In this document: positions 11,776 through 23,475 of the stretch, piece after piece | Layout of the letters: the number at the start of each line of letters is the position of its first letter | How positions within the stretch are numbered: position 1 is the first letter of the stretch | Assembly (NCBI GenBank): GCA_963971535.1 | Contig: OZ020592.1 | Span: 54,691,150-54,755,149 of the forward strand | Direction of reading: 5' to 3' | DNA length: 64,000 bases | Source of the DNA: Notolepis coatsorum | Taxonomy: Eukaryota > Chordata > Actinopteri > Aulopiformes > Paralepididae | The notes under the pieces: model-generated | What the model was told of the DNA's origin: nothing | The model's input: only the letters and a program-made list of their open reading frames with translations | Database searches by the model: none | Program-made: the position numbers and the translations under genes

Positions 11776-12375
11776 TAATTTCAATCAAATTAATAATACG
11801 CAATGACACTTAATAGCAAGTTTTTAAGTTTCCAAAGATTGTGTGACCCCCCACATTTAATGGTTTGATCCAGTGCCTCCCACGGTCCCTCCCCCAAAGC
11901 ATGAGCGTATTCGACCACAACGTGTTGGAATGGGGGAGGCGGCTGGTGCGAAAACAGCTGTTTTGAATGCCTCGTTTGAATGCAGAAAGTTCACCTGGAT
12001 ATTGGATAACATTCGCTTTGTGAGGATTATTCGTCTGCGTTTTACACCAAAATGGAGCAAATCATTACGTAAGTCGAACACTGTGACTGTATACTAAATG
12101 CGCAAACAGATTGAAACAGAATATTTCTCGTATGGTGATGCGAGCCGCCGCGCTGACTGGGGCTATTGATAGCGTCAATATTGCAGCTATAGTGTTAGCG
12201 TTACCTAACCATTAGCTAGTGCTGGCTTTAAAGTCAATGTTAGCTTGCTTGGTATCCAACGCTAGCTCGGCAGACAGTGAAGTGATGCTACTGTAATGTA
12301 TAGCTACGTGCCTAGCTAGCGTTAGCTAAAAGAGCCCTCGCAGTGAATCTTTCATGATGTTGACGTGGTCATGAT
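11776..12375 (+). other. Non-repetitive stretch with a possible first exon
   Basis: No firm gene is seen. At about 12051 an ATG in fair context (aaaATGG) opens a very short frame, MEQII, that runs into ACGTAAGT, a strong splice-donor match. The upstream sequence is GC-balanced and non-repetitive; downstream is gctagctaacgtta-rich. This may be the first coding exon of a host gene, but one short motif is weak evidence. Confidence 0.2.
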
Positions 12376-13334
12376 TTAACACTTTAATTGCCATGGGTTA
12401 AATTCATAATTTACCATCCCTCGCCAGCTCTATTTGTCTATGGAGAAGTTCCGCTTCTTTGCAGGGCTATAACTTTTTAAATTCTATTGCTAAATTGCCA
12501 TTATTATGGCCCATTCAATGTCCTATATGTATTGTTCAGGGTGTAGCAACGTTAAACTTTTTCATTCACATATTCATACTAAAATATGGTCTAAAGTATA
12601 AGTATGTTTTTATCGTTTTCTGCAGCTTTCTCCAGAACTTGATTTATAGCTCCAAATGCATTATATTGATGATGAAATACAGTTTGATAGCAATCTGTGC
12701 GAGATAAAAAATTTCAACTGGACGTGATTCTAGAAGTTTCTACGTATCATCTGATGATGACCGGATGGGCGGGGGATCGTTTATAATTCCGTGGGCAGCG
12801 TTAGATGATTCATCCAGAGTGGGTCATATGTTCATCAGATCAGTTAGTATAGAAGACGTTAGAAAATAACGTTGAAACTCACCGTGGCTTCCTCTCGCCG
12901 CTGGCAGATGAGCGTGGAACAGAATTTTTTCTATTATGGGATGGAGAAATGCCCGATCCATTTCCAGGTTGTATAATAGTATATACGTCCAAATCATGTT
13001 GTTTTTTCGAGTTATTTGCACCGATCGATGTTCACTGTATCAAGACGGAGTCTCTCTAACGATAGCGAGTGCCCGGACCACATATGGATGAGCACTTCCG
13101 GTTCAAAGGTTCATTTCCGGTTGGCGATCTGCCGATCGGCCACCAGATGGCGCTCTTGAACCGCTAGAGAGTTGAGAGGAGATCAGCAGTGTGTCTCAGG
13201 GCTCCGGAAAGGAAATATGATTTCGATGACAGATTTTTTAAATATTGACATCAAAGACGAGTTACGGCGTCTTCGGCAGAATGAGCATGGCTAGGAATGA
13301 CGTGTAAACTCATCCCCGGCGATCATAGTGTTAA
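12376..13334. mobile_element. TTAA-flanked piggyBac-like non-autonomous element, copy A
   Basis: It begins TTAACACTTTAATTGCC and ends GGCGATCATAGTGTTAA: imperfect terminal inverted repeats inside TTAA target sites, the hallmark of piggyBac. The interior is homologous to copy B at 44029-44983 (for example gcagggctataactttttaa in both) and has no transposase frame. It is diverged from copy B, so it is not recent. Confidence 0.75.
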
Positions 13335-13399
13335 GAATGGTTGTTGTTGTTTTTGTTGTTGTTGTTGCTACTGCTGCTGGGGATGTGAACGGAGGGGCT

Positions 13400-13474
13400 T
13401 CGGGAGGATCAGGAAAGATCGGTATCGGCAGATACTCAAAATCTAAATAAAAAAAACGCGATCGGGACATCCCT
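13400..13474. mobile_element. DNA-element end with 'gatcgggacatccct' terminus
   Basis: tcggtatcggcagatactca leads to CGATCGGGACATCCCT, the terminal repeat of a widespread fish DNA element. Only one end is seen. Confidence 0.5.
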
Positions 13475-13659
13475 AATTAATATATTATTATTATAGTAAT
13501 TGGCTATCATACTGCAATATAAACTGAGTTTTATAGTGAAAAGAGCAGCTTTATTGGTCAAGATTGAAGGCTCTATATTGCAGGAAATTGCACATACAGG
13601 TGTTCATTAAATTTAAATAAAATTCATTCATTCATTCATCCGACCGCAAGTGACCAGCT

Positions 13660-13810
13660 CTAATGCCAGGTGTGAATGCATCTGAGATCTGATCGCTCAA
13701 ACCACATTCAAAGGTGGTCACATTCAGATGTTGCATGTGGCCACATTCTGTTATCAGTGGGAACACAAATGCATCCTGGGCCACAATGAAGGGTCAACTG
13801 CATCACATCT
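13660..13810. mobile_element. Short DNA-element remnant
   Basis: It contains ctaatgccaggtgtgaatgc, ctgatcgctc and cacattcagatgt blocks. Related phrases occur near 8203 and 61780. It is probably a MITE fragment; no ends are fixed. Confidence 0.35.
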
Positions 13811-15355
13811 TCTGGAGTCCTATAATTCTACTATGAAAGGCCAAAGTATCTGCGCTTCCTTTCTTCCTCCTTTTTCTCATCTCTAGTTGTTTCTCAAATT
13901 GTGCAAGCTGGCTTTATTTATGATGTCAGAATTGTTCAAAACGGCCATATAGTCTACACTACAGTATAGGGCTGCCACTTTTTGAAAAAGTAGTTTTCAT
14001 GTGTGCCTTGGCAGCCCTATGCTTTCTCAACAAAACAATTATGATCCTAATTAAAGCCCTTTCCTATCCCAATTGAACTGCAGGCTGTTCTTACCACGCA
14101 CCGGGCCATCATGTCCATGACCTCAGGTTGCGGCACTTTGTGAGCGTCTACCGGCTAGGCGGTGCATTTTTCGCCAAACATATAATATACCGCTCGAAAC
14201 ATCTATTTGCCGCCATTCAAACGCCACCTCACACGACCAATTCCGTGCCTCGGTTCTAGAGTTACATGACGATATGTCAGGCGAGCGTCTTTTTACGTGC
14301 CGCTCGTCAAATGACCACGTTGGACAGTATACGCTCGAGAACTGACCAATCATTTCTGATGGCGAAAATGATTGGTCAGCGATGTAGCCAACGAGTGTCC
14401 GCTTCCAACGATACCCCACGTGGGGGGTGCAAATATAAGAAGTAGTTGAAAGTTGACGAGCAAAAATGAGAAGTGACTCAGACTTCAGAACGCACAGAGG
14501 TGGATGGGAGAAATGGATTTTGGAACTCTTTTTTTTGGTGCACGGTTTACTTGAACCTCTCTCAAACACTCATTTCTGTACTACATAAGACTTCAGGCTA
14601 TGGAACCGCAGTGTTTCCAGCTCATACCTCTATGCTGGAATAATGGAATCTTGCACCACTAAAGAAAAATTTTAGTACTCAAGTTCAAACCTCTGAATCA
14701 CTAAAAGTGATTCTCCTTTTTTTCATTAGTAACTTCAGAATGTTATCTTTCAAAAGAGACCAGGCTCATGCATGTGCTATAAGTATAACGTATAAAGCTA
14801 AGCTTTGCCAAAAAAAAGTATGCAGTCCTCAAGTTCAAGTCAAAAGAAATTGCGACTTTTCTGCCTGCCTGCCTGATAAAAATATCCTGACTTGGGAGTA
14901 ATATTCAAGTGTTAATATTCCTTTCCCCCGAAAATCCACCCCTTATGGATTTGTTTTATGTCTCATCATATACTATAGGATGGAGAAAACATCACTGATC
15001 ACTGATTGCAGGTTTTCTAATGCTGATTAATAAAATAGATGGCATTCTTTTGCCATAATAATTATTAATATAACACCAAATACAGCTGTCAGGCTGAGAA
15101 CCCATAGGTTTATGCATGTTTTGTTTGGTTCTGCAGCTGCTTACTGAATTATGGCCATTGCATTTTGACTGGTAGCTGAACTTATGCCTTAAAAGGAAGT
15201 CACTTTTCACAGGATTTGCGGGATAGTGTGCTTCTATTCCCTCATGTTCTGTAAAAATATGAATCCCTTGTATGGAATGAATACTGTGGTAGACAGCCAT
15301 CTGGCCCACCCCCTCAAATACACTATTTACATAACACCTTGTAACCATTCCTTTG
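13811..15355. other. Non-genic stretch with a strong hairpin
   Basis: No gene is supported. A hairpin at 14342-14379 pairs CTGACCAATCATTT with AAATGATTGGTCAG over a 10-base loop. A minus-strand open frame of 148 codons covers this region but contains the hairpin and has no protein features. Confidence 0.45.
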
Positions 15356-15512
15356 TATCTCACTCCTCCTCCCTCCACCCAATCCCCTTTCCCCAGCCCC
15401 CCCTCCAATCTCTCACCTTGACATCCTATCACCCCTCCTCCCTCCTTCACCCTTCTCCAGCCCATCCCTTCGACCTTCCGGCCCCATCCTCCTATCCCCC
15501 CCTCTCACCTGG
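15356..15512. repeat. Polypyrimidine tract
   Basis: About 150 bp that is nearly all C and T, with irregular cctcc/cccatcc phrases. Confidence 0.8.
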
Positions 15513-15674
15513 TTAACCCCACCCCTTCCTGTTATGTATATGTATAAATATCGACGTATTCTGTGATTCAGGGAGCCACTTCTGTTCTTCTTCAAAGCTG
15601 CTGCAGGTTTGATTGCAGAACCCATAACCTCTATTTTGAATCTCAGTCTTTGTGCTGGTGAATTACCTAGCTCA

Positions 15675-16384
15675 TGAAAGTCGGCCATGGTTCTCCCCTT
15701 GTTAAAGGGCGGAGACCCCTCTGACCTAAATAATTATCGCCCTATTTCCAGATTGTCTGTAATGGCCAAAGTCTTTGAATCTCTTGTAAACGAACAACTG
15801 AAAAAGTTTCTAGCTGACCATAATATTCTTAACGAGTCTCAGTCAGGCTTCAGATCAGGTCATAGTACTACTTCAGCGACTATGCTAGTCTCAAATGACA
15901 TAATTGAAGCACTAGATAAGAAAAAACACTGTGCAGCATTGTTTGTTGATCTGTCTAAAGCGTTTGACTCTGTGGATCATGCATTGCTACTGCAGAGGCT
16001 TGGCTGCATAGGTCTTGGTAAAATGGCTTTGAGCTGGTTTAAAAATGATCTATCTGAAAGAACTCAGTGTGTCTCAGTAGAAGATTATACCTCAGCTGCT
16101 CTTATTGTAAGGTGTTCCACAAGGTTCTATTTTGGCCCCTGTCTTATTCTCCATCTTTATAAATGAACTAGGAAATGGGATAAACCCAGCACGGTTTCAT
16201 TTATACGCCGATGATACAGTTGTTTACACAGTGGCTTCCTCTTTAACACAGGCCATAGAGCTTCTACAGGATGCTTTTAATACACTGCAACACTCCTTGC
16301 TAAGGCTAAGACTGGTCCTTAATGCAAAAAAGACCAAGTACATGAGCTTCTCTTGTTCTCGAGCTAATACAGCTGTCCCTCCAA
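15675..16384 (+). mobile_element. LINE family B (CR1/L2 group), reverse transcriptase part
   Basis: Reverse transcriptase blocks run in order: VLPLLKGGDPSDLNNYRPIS (about 15691), ILNESQSGFRSGHSTTSA (about 15825), FVDLSKAFDSVDHALLLQRL (about 15943), a degraded VPQGSILAP-type block (about 16110-16140) and FHLYADDTVVYTVASSL with the catalytic YADD (about 16200). It is truncated at the 5' side and a frame change lies between about 16110 and 16140. It stops at a SINE. A C-terminal and 3' part of the same LINE type resumes at 19289, with about 400 bp of expected coding sequence absent between the two. Confidence 0.85.
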
Positions 16385-16677
16385 TTCTGACACTGGAAGG
16401 GAGTCAGCGCGATCTCTCAGCGGCGAGGAGTAACGCGTGGGAGGCTCACGCTGCCCCCGTTGCTTCCTGATTCTGCTGTACAGGCGCACCAACCGACCTG
16501 TAGGAGTCGCTGTCCACAACGTCCGATCCCCACCCACAGGTTTCCCACCCCCTAATACTGCCAATTGTATTAGTATGAACGACCAGCCAAGCCGGAAGCA
16601 ATGCAGAGAGCTGGGCTCGAACCCAGCATCTCCTGCGTTAGTGGTGAGCGCCTTGCCCACTGCGCCACTTAGCCGCC
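16385..16677 (-). mobile_element. tRNA-derived SINE
   Basis: On the minus strand it has a tRNA-like head with box A TGGCGCAGTGG and box B GGGTTCGAACCC-like (gggttcgagcccag). A body shared with the SINE at 62853 follows (ccggcttggctggtcg, caattggcagt, ctcctacaggtcggt). Its 3' part is shorter than in the 62.8-kb copy. Confidence 0.8.
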
Positions 16678-16754
16678 CGCGCCACTGCAGTTTGTATCGT
16701 TAGGATGGTCCTCTCTGTACCAAAGAAGACAATCACACATGTTGATTTTCATCC

Positions 16755-17706
16755 TTAACACTTTCACTGCCACACACGAGATATCTCGGGTTTCCGATAG
16801 TTATGTTGAAAGCCACTCACGAGATTTCTCTGATTTAAAAAAAAAAAAAAAATTATCGATCTGAAATCATATTGCCTCACGCGAGCCTACGCGAGCCTAC
16901 CCGAGTATACCCGAGCGCTGCCGGCGATCAGATGTGGAAAAAAGCGCCCCCCTATCGTCTCCCAGATGACATAAGGGATTTTGGAATGGACTCAATGAAA
17001 ATGGATGGGGAAAGAAATCCTGTACTCCACATTTTCCAGTCCACTGATGCAGCCGGGGTTACCACAGTTAATTCTGGAGCCTCTCAGCCCTGCGGAATCA
17101 TGTACTGCACTGTACACACGTTGGATCCAAACACTTATCGATTTTTCCGAATGGTGATCAGGAATTGGAATATACCAGTTGGATACCATCTAATGTCAGG
17201 TAAGGAATCTATGTTATCAGTGTTAGGATAATCAGACTAATTTTGATGAAGATATAGGCTGTTTTGTGAAATGGACTCTTTCGGTTTCACTGTAAAAGTC
17301 CAAGAGGAAATGAACACGACGATTATCCGTGCGCGGCTCGAATGTGCTTGCGTGCACGTATAATATTGATCATCTAGCGTTTATTTGAAAACGATTCATA
17401 AATAGGCCGACGAATATCAACGTTCTGGAATATTCCAGTAAAAGACGATTATCATAGAATGGTCTAGAATGAACTGTTTTTTACCTCAAAACGGGTGCTT
17501 TGCTAAATGCTCTCAAACGGAAATGAAGCGATAAAAAACCAATCTGCCTTGACAGCACTGACTGGAAAAGGATTCTTTGATAAGCAACGGGCAGATTAGA
17601 CACATAATTTAAAACATAGATTAGGCGATATTAAGCGTAACATTGGCGCCGATGGTGGCATTGAAGCGCTACCTCTGGCGCCACCTCGTGGCATTCAAAG
17701 TGTTAA
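16755..17706. mobile_element. TTAA-flanked piggyBac-like non-autonomous element, copy C
   Basis: The ends are TTAACACTTTCACTGCCAC and GTGGCATTCAAAGTGTTAA, inverted and in TTAA sites. The interior differs from copies A and B. It holds a 119-codon plus frame (16872-17231) with no domain I recognise and no DDD transposase. The right TTAA is shared with the next element. Confidence 0.75.
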
Positions 17707-18261
17707 AGGTGATATGCATTATAAATGTAATTTTTCAGTCTCTAGCATTGTATTATAGTAATAGGAGTTAGTATCAATGTGTTTTTGTGTCTAAATACCA
17801 TATTAGCGGATTGCTCTGATTCAGCTCAGATCATTTCCTGCTCCAGTAAATTAGGCCATCCTGATTTGAGCCATGTCGTGACGTCACTCAGGCTCTGGGT
17901 AGCGGACAGTGATGTGATTGGCTCTGTGGTTGTAGCTAATGCCCGCCCACAATCTACCTAGACGGACTACACAGCGAGTGGAAACCACTTCCTCATACTG
18001 CGGCAGAGTGAAACCCACCTCTGCATGCACTCTGGAGGGAGAGAGAGAGAGGGAGAGAGAGAGGGAGAAAGAGACAGAGAGAGGGAGAGACGGAGAGAGA
18101 GAGGGAGAGAGAGAGAGACCACTGTGCAAACACTCCACGCGCAGGTCCCGTCCCCGTCCCCCCCCCCATTCGGGAGCACTTGGGGGGGGGGGGGGACCTG
18201 CCGCGCGGCACACAACCCCTCTCTTTCTCTCTCTAACTCTCTCTCTCTCCCACCCCCCCAC

Positions 18262-18292
<31 letters not shown>

Positions 18293-18316
18293 AACTCTCT
18301 AACTCTCTCTCTCCCA

Positions 18317-18359
<43 letters not shown>

Positions 18360-18583
18360 GTCTACCAGTCAGTGTGGACTGACTGTCACTCAAAGTGCTT
18401 ATGGGCGGAGCCAGGCCATAACAGCCTGAAATCTTGAGGCTGAAAAATGATGGTTTTGAGTACTTGAAATATGAAACAATGAATTTTTTTGAAAAAAAAA
18501 TTACAGATGTCTTCAATAGACTCACAGGAATTGTGTAAAGTTGCCCAAATAGTGCTAGGAATAGCAATGCATGTCCCCTTTAA
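17703..18583. mobile_element. TTAA-ended MITE with TTAAAGG termini
   Basis: The ends are TTAAAGGTGATATGCATT and AATGCATGTCCCCTTTAA, near-perfect inverted repeats inside TTAA. The core is a large GA/CT foldback. There is no coding capacity. It abuts copy C at a common TTAA. Confidence 0.7.
18031..18360. repeat. GA/CT foldback (potential cruciform)
   Basis: A GA-rich arm (about 18031-18119) can pair with a CT-rich arm (about 18219-18360). An inner GCAGGTCCC...GGGACCTGC pair and opposed C and G runs (18161-18203) lie between them. Confidence 0.8.
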
Positions 18584-18603
18584 GTCATTTCTAGGTAAGC
18601 TGA

Positions 18604-19288
18604 ACATTTACTACAAGCGTTGCAAGGGCAAGGCTAAGAGAATCATTAAAGACTCCAGTCACCCGAACAACTGCCTCTTTGAACTGCTGCCGTCAGGCAA
18701 GCGATACAGGAGTCTCAAGGCGAGCACAGAAAGACTCAGAAGAAGCTTCTATCCCCAGGCCATCAGGCTGCTAAACGAACAATGAATGAACACTACACAA
18801 CAACAACCACCAAACGCACATAGCACACACATCCACACGCACACACTCACTTTAAACAAACACACTGTAGCACCCACTCCACACACTTATAGCACACACC
18901 CACTTTAAACAAACACACTGTAGCACCCACTCCCCACACTTTATATTTATGGATGAAGGATTGCACTACAACTCGTACACCTTACTGTAAATTGTACCTA
19001 AAATTGTACCTCATCCCATTTCTGCTTTGCACTAGATAGTACTGTACATTAGTACACTGCATAGTATTGTGTATTGTATATTATATGGTAACTCAGAACA
19101 TTGTACATATGTCTATACCGAACACTGTGACCTCATTTTCTTCTTCTAAATTCATGCTATATTATGTTATTATGTTATTTGATACTATCTTGTCTAGCAC
19201 AGTCTCTGGAGCGTAACAGTAAGAAGCATTTTGTATGAAAGTATTCTGTACTTCTGTATGACAACTATTAAAGAACTTGAACTTGAAG
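18604..19288 (+). mobile_element. LINE family C 3' fragment
   Basis: It encodes the C-terminus [20 protein letters not shown] through [12 protein letters not shown] and a stop (18615-18785), then the same 3' UTR as the larger copy at 36716-38431. It ends ...ctattaaagaacttgaacttgaa. It is 5'-truncated. Confidence 0.9.
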
Positions 19289-19565
19289 CTGCCCTTATAT
19301 ATCTCCAGACTTCTGTCCTTTTATACTTGCTTTTTTAATACCAGACGAGCAGCAAATGGGACGCTTTTAAATGTTCCTTTGATGCAGTCAGAGCTTGGTA
19401 AAGCTGCATTCTCCCACTATGCTCCCTTTTTATGGAATACGGTTTGTCTAGAGGCACTTCCTACTGTGAATGCTTTTAAAGGTATGCTACGATTAGCCCT
19501 TCATGAAACATGTAACTGTTTTACCTGATGCTATTGCTGATCTGATTATGCTTCTTGCCACTTAA
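19289..19565 (+). mobile_element. LINE family B C-terminal part and 3' UTR
   Basis: It encodes LPLYISRLLSFYTC, then KAAFSHYAPFLWNTVC and FKGMLRLALHETCNCF, the usual C-terminal end of CR1/L2-group fish LINEs. It probably belongs to the same copy as 15675-16384, separated by later insertions and a loss of about 400 bp. Confidence 0.75.
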
Positions 19566-20259
19566 AGGCCAACTTGCAGGTTAAACCCTACTCTTCAGTT
19601 ATGGGTAGTTTACATCATTGGTATCTAATTTCATTATTTATTTTTTTCCATTTGACGCCGGAAATGCCACTCAGAAAGGGTTAAAAAGGTCCACACACGA
19701 ATAACATGCACGGATCAAATGAAAAAGCGTATCAGACGCTAGCAGGGCCGTGACGTCACTTCGGGCAACTTTACGGGTCATAGTACTACTGGCTATATGG
19801 CTCTGGCTAACGTTACCCCGCTAATGTTAGCATTATGTCTACTGTCGTGAACCATTTTAGATCGGGGCATGTACAGGAGTTTGGGGAACGAGTAAAATGT
19901 GCAGGTCCTCTTCTCAGACCTGTGGGGGAAAGCACTGCACACGCATCATGCTAAGCAAGCTACACGTTGCGGCATGTTGATAGCACAATAGTAGCCCACT
20001 CGGTGCATCACAGTCACGAAACGGGCTACCACGATAGCTATTAGCTAACTAACGTTAACGTTACAAGCTCAAACACCTTATAACTACTACTATTGTCGTG
20101 TCCATAAGTTCCCTGGCAGAATACTTGTGAGGACAAAGGTATACAAAGAGGAGAGAACCATTTTAAACCGGGCATTGTTAGGAGTTTCGAGAATGCTGGC
20201 TACCAAGCTAAGCTAAGCTACGTTAGCTAACTTAGCTACTAACGTTATACACAATATGT
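19566..20259. other. Non-genic stretch with gctagctaacgtta motifs
   Basis: No gene is supported. Scattered gttagctaacgtta-type phrases are typical of teleost low-complexity DNA. A palindromic TGACGTCA lies at 19752-19759. Confidence 0.4.
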
Positions 20260-20334
20260 ACAACGACCAGTGATGGGAATAACGGCGCTATAAGTAACAA
20301 CGTTACTAACGGCATTCGTTTTTTCAGTAACGAG

Positions 20335-21250
20335 TGTCACGTTTTAGACTCAAACATGAAAGTTGTAAAAGATACTTAAAGATATAAGAGATGAAACACT
20401 TTTGAAGGTATTTATTATAAAAAGTTTAACAAGCAATGTAATATAAAAGTGAATAAGCAAAGTATTTATACAAGGTGAATATAGCAAGGTACAATTTGAA
20501 ATCTAGATTGTTACAACCGGCCGGTTGAGTATATTAAAGGAAATTATAAAAGTCAAGTCATTGTCTCAGTCCAGCATGTCTCCTCCGTTCCAGTCTGTGT
20601 CCAGTCCAAGTCAAAGCAGAAAAAGTCGAAGTGAAGTCAAGTGAAGTGAAGTGAAGTCCCCCCTTGGCTCTGGGGGTGATCTTTATTAGCGATCCCATAG
20701 TTCAGTGTGTATGTGGTATCTCTCCTCAGTGCACATTGTGTGTCTTGTGTATTGGGCAGCCTGTATGTCCGGCGTGCATGAGTGCATGTATCGCACGTTA
20801 ACGTGTAAGTAGGTGCGTGTGTGGGTCTAAGATAACGATCTGTGATTTAATGGAGACTGGTCTTCGTGACCACTGAATGACCCAGTCGTATTTCACCGGG
20901 CTTGTGACATCCCGGTAATTTATGTGATCCGGCCTTATCTAATGCCAGTCAGTACCAGGGTATGTGTGTGTGTGTAGGTGTGTGTATGTGCTTTGAGGGT
21001 GTGGATGTGTGTGTGTGTTGAGAGCAAGGGTGTGTGTGTGTGTGTGTAGGTTTGTGTGTGTGTGTGTGGGTTCGTGTGTGTGTGCTTGTGTGAGAGGAAC
21101 GGTACCATGTACCAGGGGTCAGCCTGCAGGTCACTGATCTGTGAGTGGCCCTCTTGTCTGAGAGTGAGACGTAAAACCAGCTTTATATAGTGTAGTGATG
21201 GGAGAATGTCTCTGCTTATAAAATTACATGATACGTGTCATATTTCATCA
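20335..21250 (-). repeat. 3' LTR of the LARD-like element
   Basis: 916 bp with TG...CA ends. Read on the minus strand it has a TATATAAAG box (about 21179-21189) and an AATAAA signal (about 20690-20697). It contains (GT)n runs at about 20957-21085. Confidence 0.9.
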
Positions 21251-21619
21251 GTCCCCCCTCTCCCTACCCACAGGTAGGGAGAAAATGAAATAGAAGGGGG
21301 ACCTCAAGCAAAATTATCAACAAACAACCACATAATAAAAAATACACCCAACCGGCCGACCCACAAGAGTCAATAGAGAAATGGCACAATCATCAACCTC
21401 TCTACTGTATTCATCAAACAGAGTCCTGCATGTGGCCAAAAAACCTCCCGAGACAAACGGCCCAGAATGTACGGCCAATAAAGAACACATGAATAATAAC
21501 ATGCTTAAATACCATGACATAACTGGAGGATAAAAGGCACACATCGTCCCATAGTCCCGCTATTATGGTAACGGCCCTTGGCGCAGCTCACAGCACATCC
21601 GACTCACTGTGAGTTTGTC

Positions 21620-21815
21620 AAACATAACATAACAGCGTACAATAACAGTGCACAATAAAACATAACAGTGCATAATAATAACACAACAGTGTATAACAAA
21701 ACACAACAGAGTATAATAAAACATAATAGTGGATATCAAAACAGTGCATAATAAAACATAACAGTGTATAACAAAACATAACAGTGTATAACAAAACATA
21801 ACAGTGTATTAACCC
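21620..21815. repeat. Minisatellite, about 20-bp units
   Basis: Units close to AACATAACAGTGTATAACAA recur about nine times inside the LARD-like element. Confidence 0.85.
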
Positions 21816-22109
21816 AAACCAGGGCGTAGGGCGCCAAAAGGCCCCCTAAAAAACAGAAAAATACAAAAGAAAAACGAAACTTCACCGCCGGCCGACGTCC
21901 GCGACGGATCACAGCTCTACATATCAGACTTGTACGCAACCTTGTGGAGTGTGACCACATACAATGGGGGGCCCAGAGGAGAGAGATGAATTGGTGCGGT
22001 ATAGAGAGATGAGAGAGAGAGTAGAATAGGAGATAGAAAAGGCTAGAGGCCTATGACATGAGGCTCCTTCTCCGGCGCGTATGGGATGACCAACACTAAT
22101 ACATCAGAC

Positions 22110-22255
22110 CTATACGTAACCTTGTTGGGCTTGCGGAGTGTGACACCTCGTTGGACTTGTGGAGCGTGACACCTTGCTGGACTTGTGGGGTGTGACACCT
22201 TGTTGGACTTGTGGAGTGTGACACCTTGTCGGACTTGTGGAGTGTGACCACATAC
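22110..22255. repeat. Minisatellite, 26-bp units
   Basis: TTGGACTTGTGGAGTGTGAC plus acctTG spacers; about five units with scattered changes. Confidence 0.9.
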
Positions 22256-23339
22256 ATGTGGGGGCCCAGAGGAGAGAGAGAGAATTTGGTGCGGTCAAGA
22301 GAGGGACAGAGAGATGAGAGAGTAGGAGACAGAGTCCTATAATATGAGGCTTCTCCCCCCGGTGTCATCCGGTGAGGAGAGACCAGTCACAGCTTCCTCC
22401 CATATCTGGATATCACGACCTGGTAATACGTGGCATTGGACAGCTCCACTTCCTGCACAGTCACGGACAGCCCCACATCCTGCACAGTCAGTGGGGGATA
22501 AACGGGGGAGGAGGAGTAGAAGAGGGGAGGAGAGATAGCACCGCGGTGGGGACTGCCATGGCTCTTGGTAGAATACTGAGAGATGACTTTCTAGGAGGAT
22601 ACAGACGCCTGTCCAGGAGGATACAGAGAGATGTAACAGCGGCACACGTCCCCTGTCAACCTCAGTGAGCGTCCATCCCAACGGCCGAGTCCTTGTCCTC
22701 GGTAAGTGCAGCAGCAACCACCCTTCAGGATGATAAGAGCACTATGGTCAGCGACACAAACATATCCGACAAAGACAGACCCGTATTCGCCCGCTCCATG
22801 GCTTCACAGCGGGGGGTCCTCTGTACCACTGCTCCGTGCCAGCCCATGACCCCAGGTCGCCAGGCCCAGCAGGACCTCGACCACAGAGCCGTCGGGGGAT
22901 GTAACGTCACCACTTAGAGTCCCAATGTCTCATACTCCACCTCCTCTCCTCCATGCTGTCAGTGTGGTCCAGCTGTCACCACAGTCACCATGGCCCGTCC
23001 CACCATGGCCCGTCCCACCATGGCCCGTCCCCCCTTGACTGAGGATATCCATGGCTGAGTATTGGGTCCGTGTGGGATCAAGTCCGCTGCCCGTCCCAGA
23101 GTCACAGAGAGAGAGAGAGAAGAATAGAACAGCGGCCCTCCCCGCCAACATTACCAATCAATCCAACACATTAAAACGACATCCAGACAGAGATTACAAT
23201 AAAACGGCAAACTTAAAATGAACCAGACCCAAAACCCAAAAAGAGTAAAAAGAAAAAATACAAAATCCACACCCAAAAAATTAAAATAACGTAAAATAAG
23301 GACCAAATAGGGAGAGAGAGCGAAACGGTGTGTATCAGA

Positions 23340-23475
23340 GTCTGTGTGTTCATGTGCCAGTGTACGTGTGTGTATAGAGTGCGTGTGTGTGTGTGTGCCT
23401 GTGTTCGTATTAGGTTGTGTGTGCGTACAGACAATGTGTGTGTGCGTGTGTGTATGTATGTGTGTGTGTGTCGTG
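23340..23475. repeat. GT-rich simple repeat
   Basis: Interrupted (GT)n runs with gtgtgtgtgtgtgc phrases. Confidence 0.9.

Noticed and set aside
14123-14569. 148-codon minus-strand frame
   Set aside because: It contains a palindromic hairpin and TATA-like sequence, with no recognisable protein features.
17884-18567. 227-codon minus frame with charged repeats
   Set aside because: It translates the GA/CT foldback inside a MITE.
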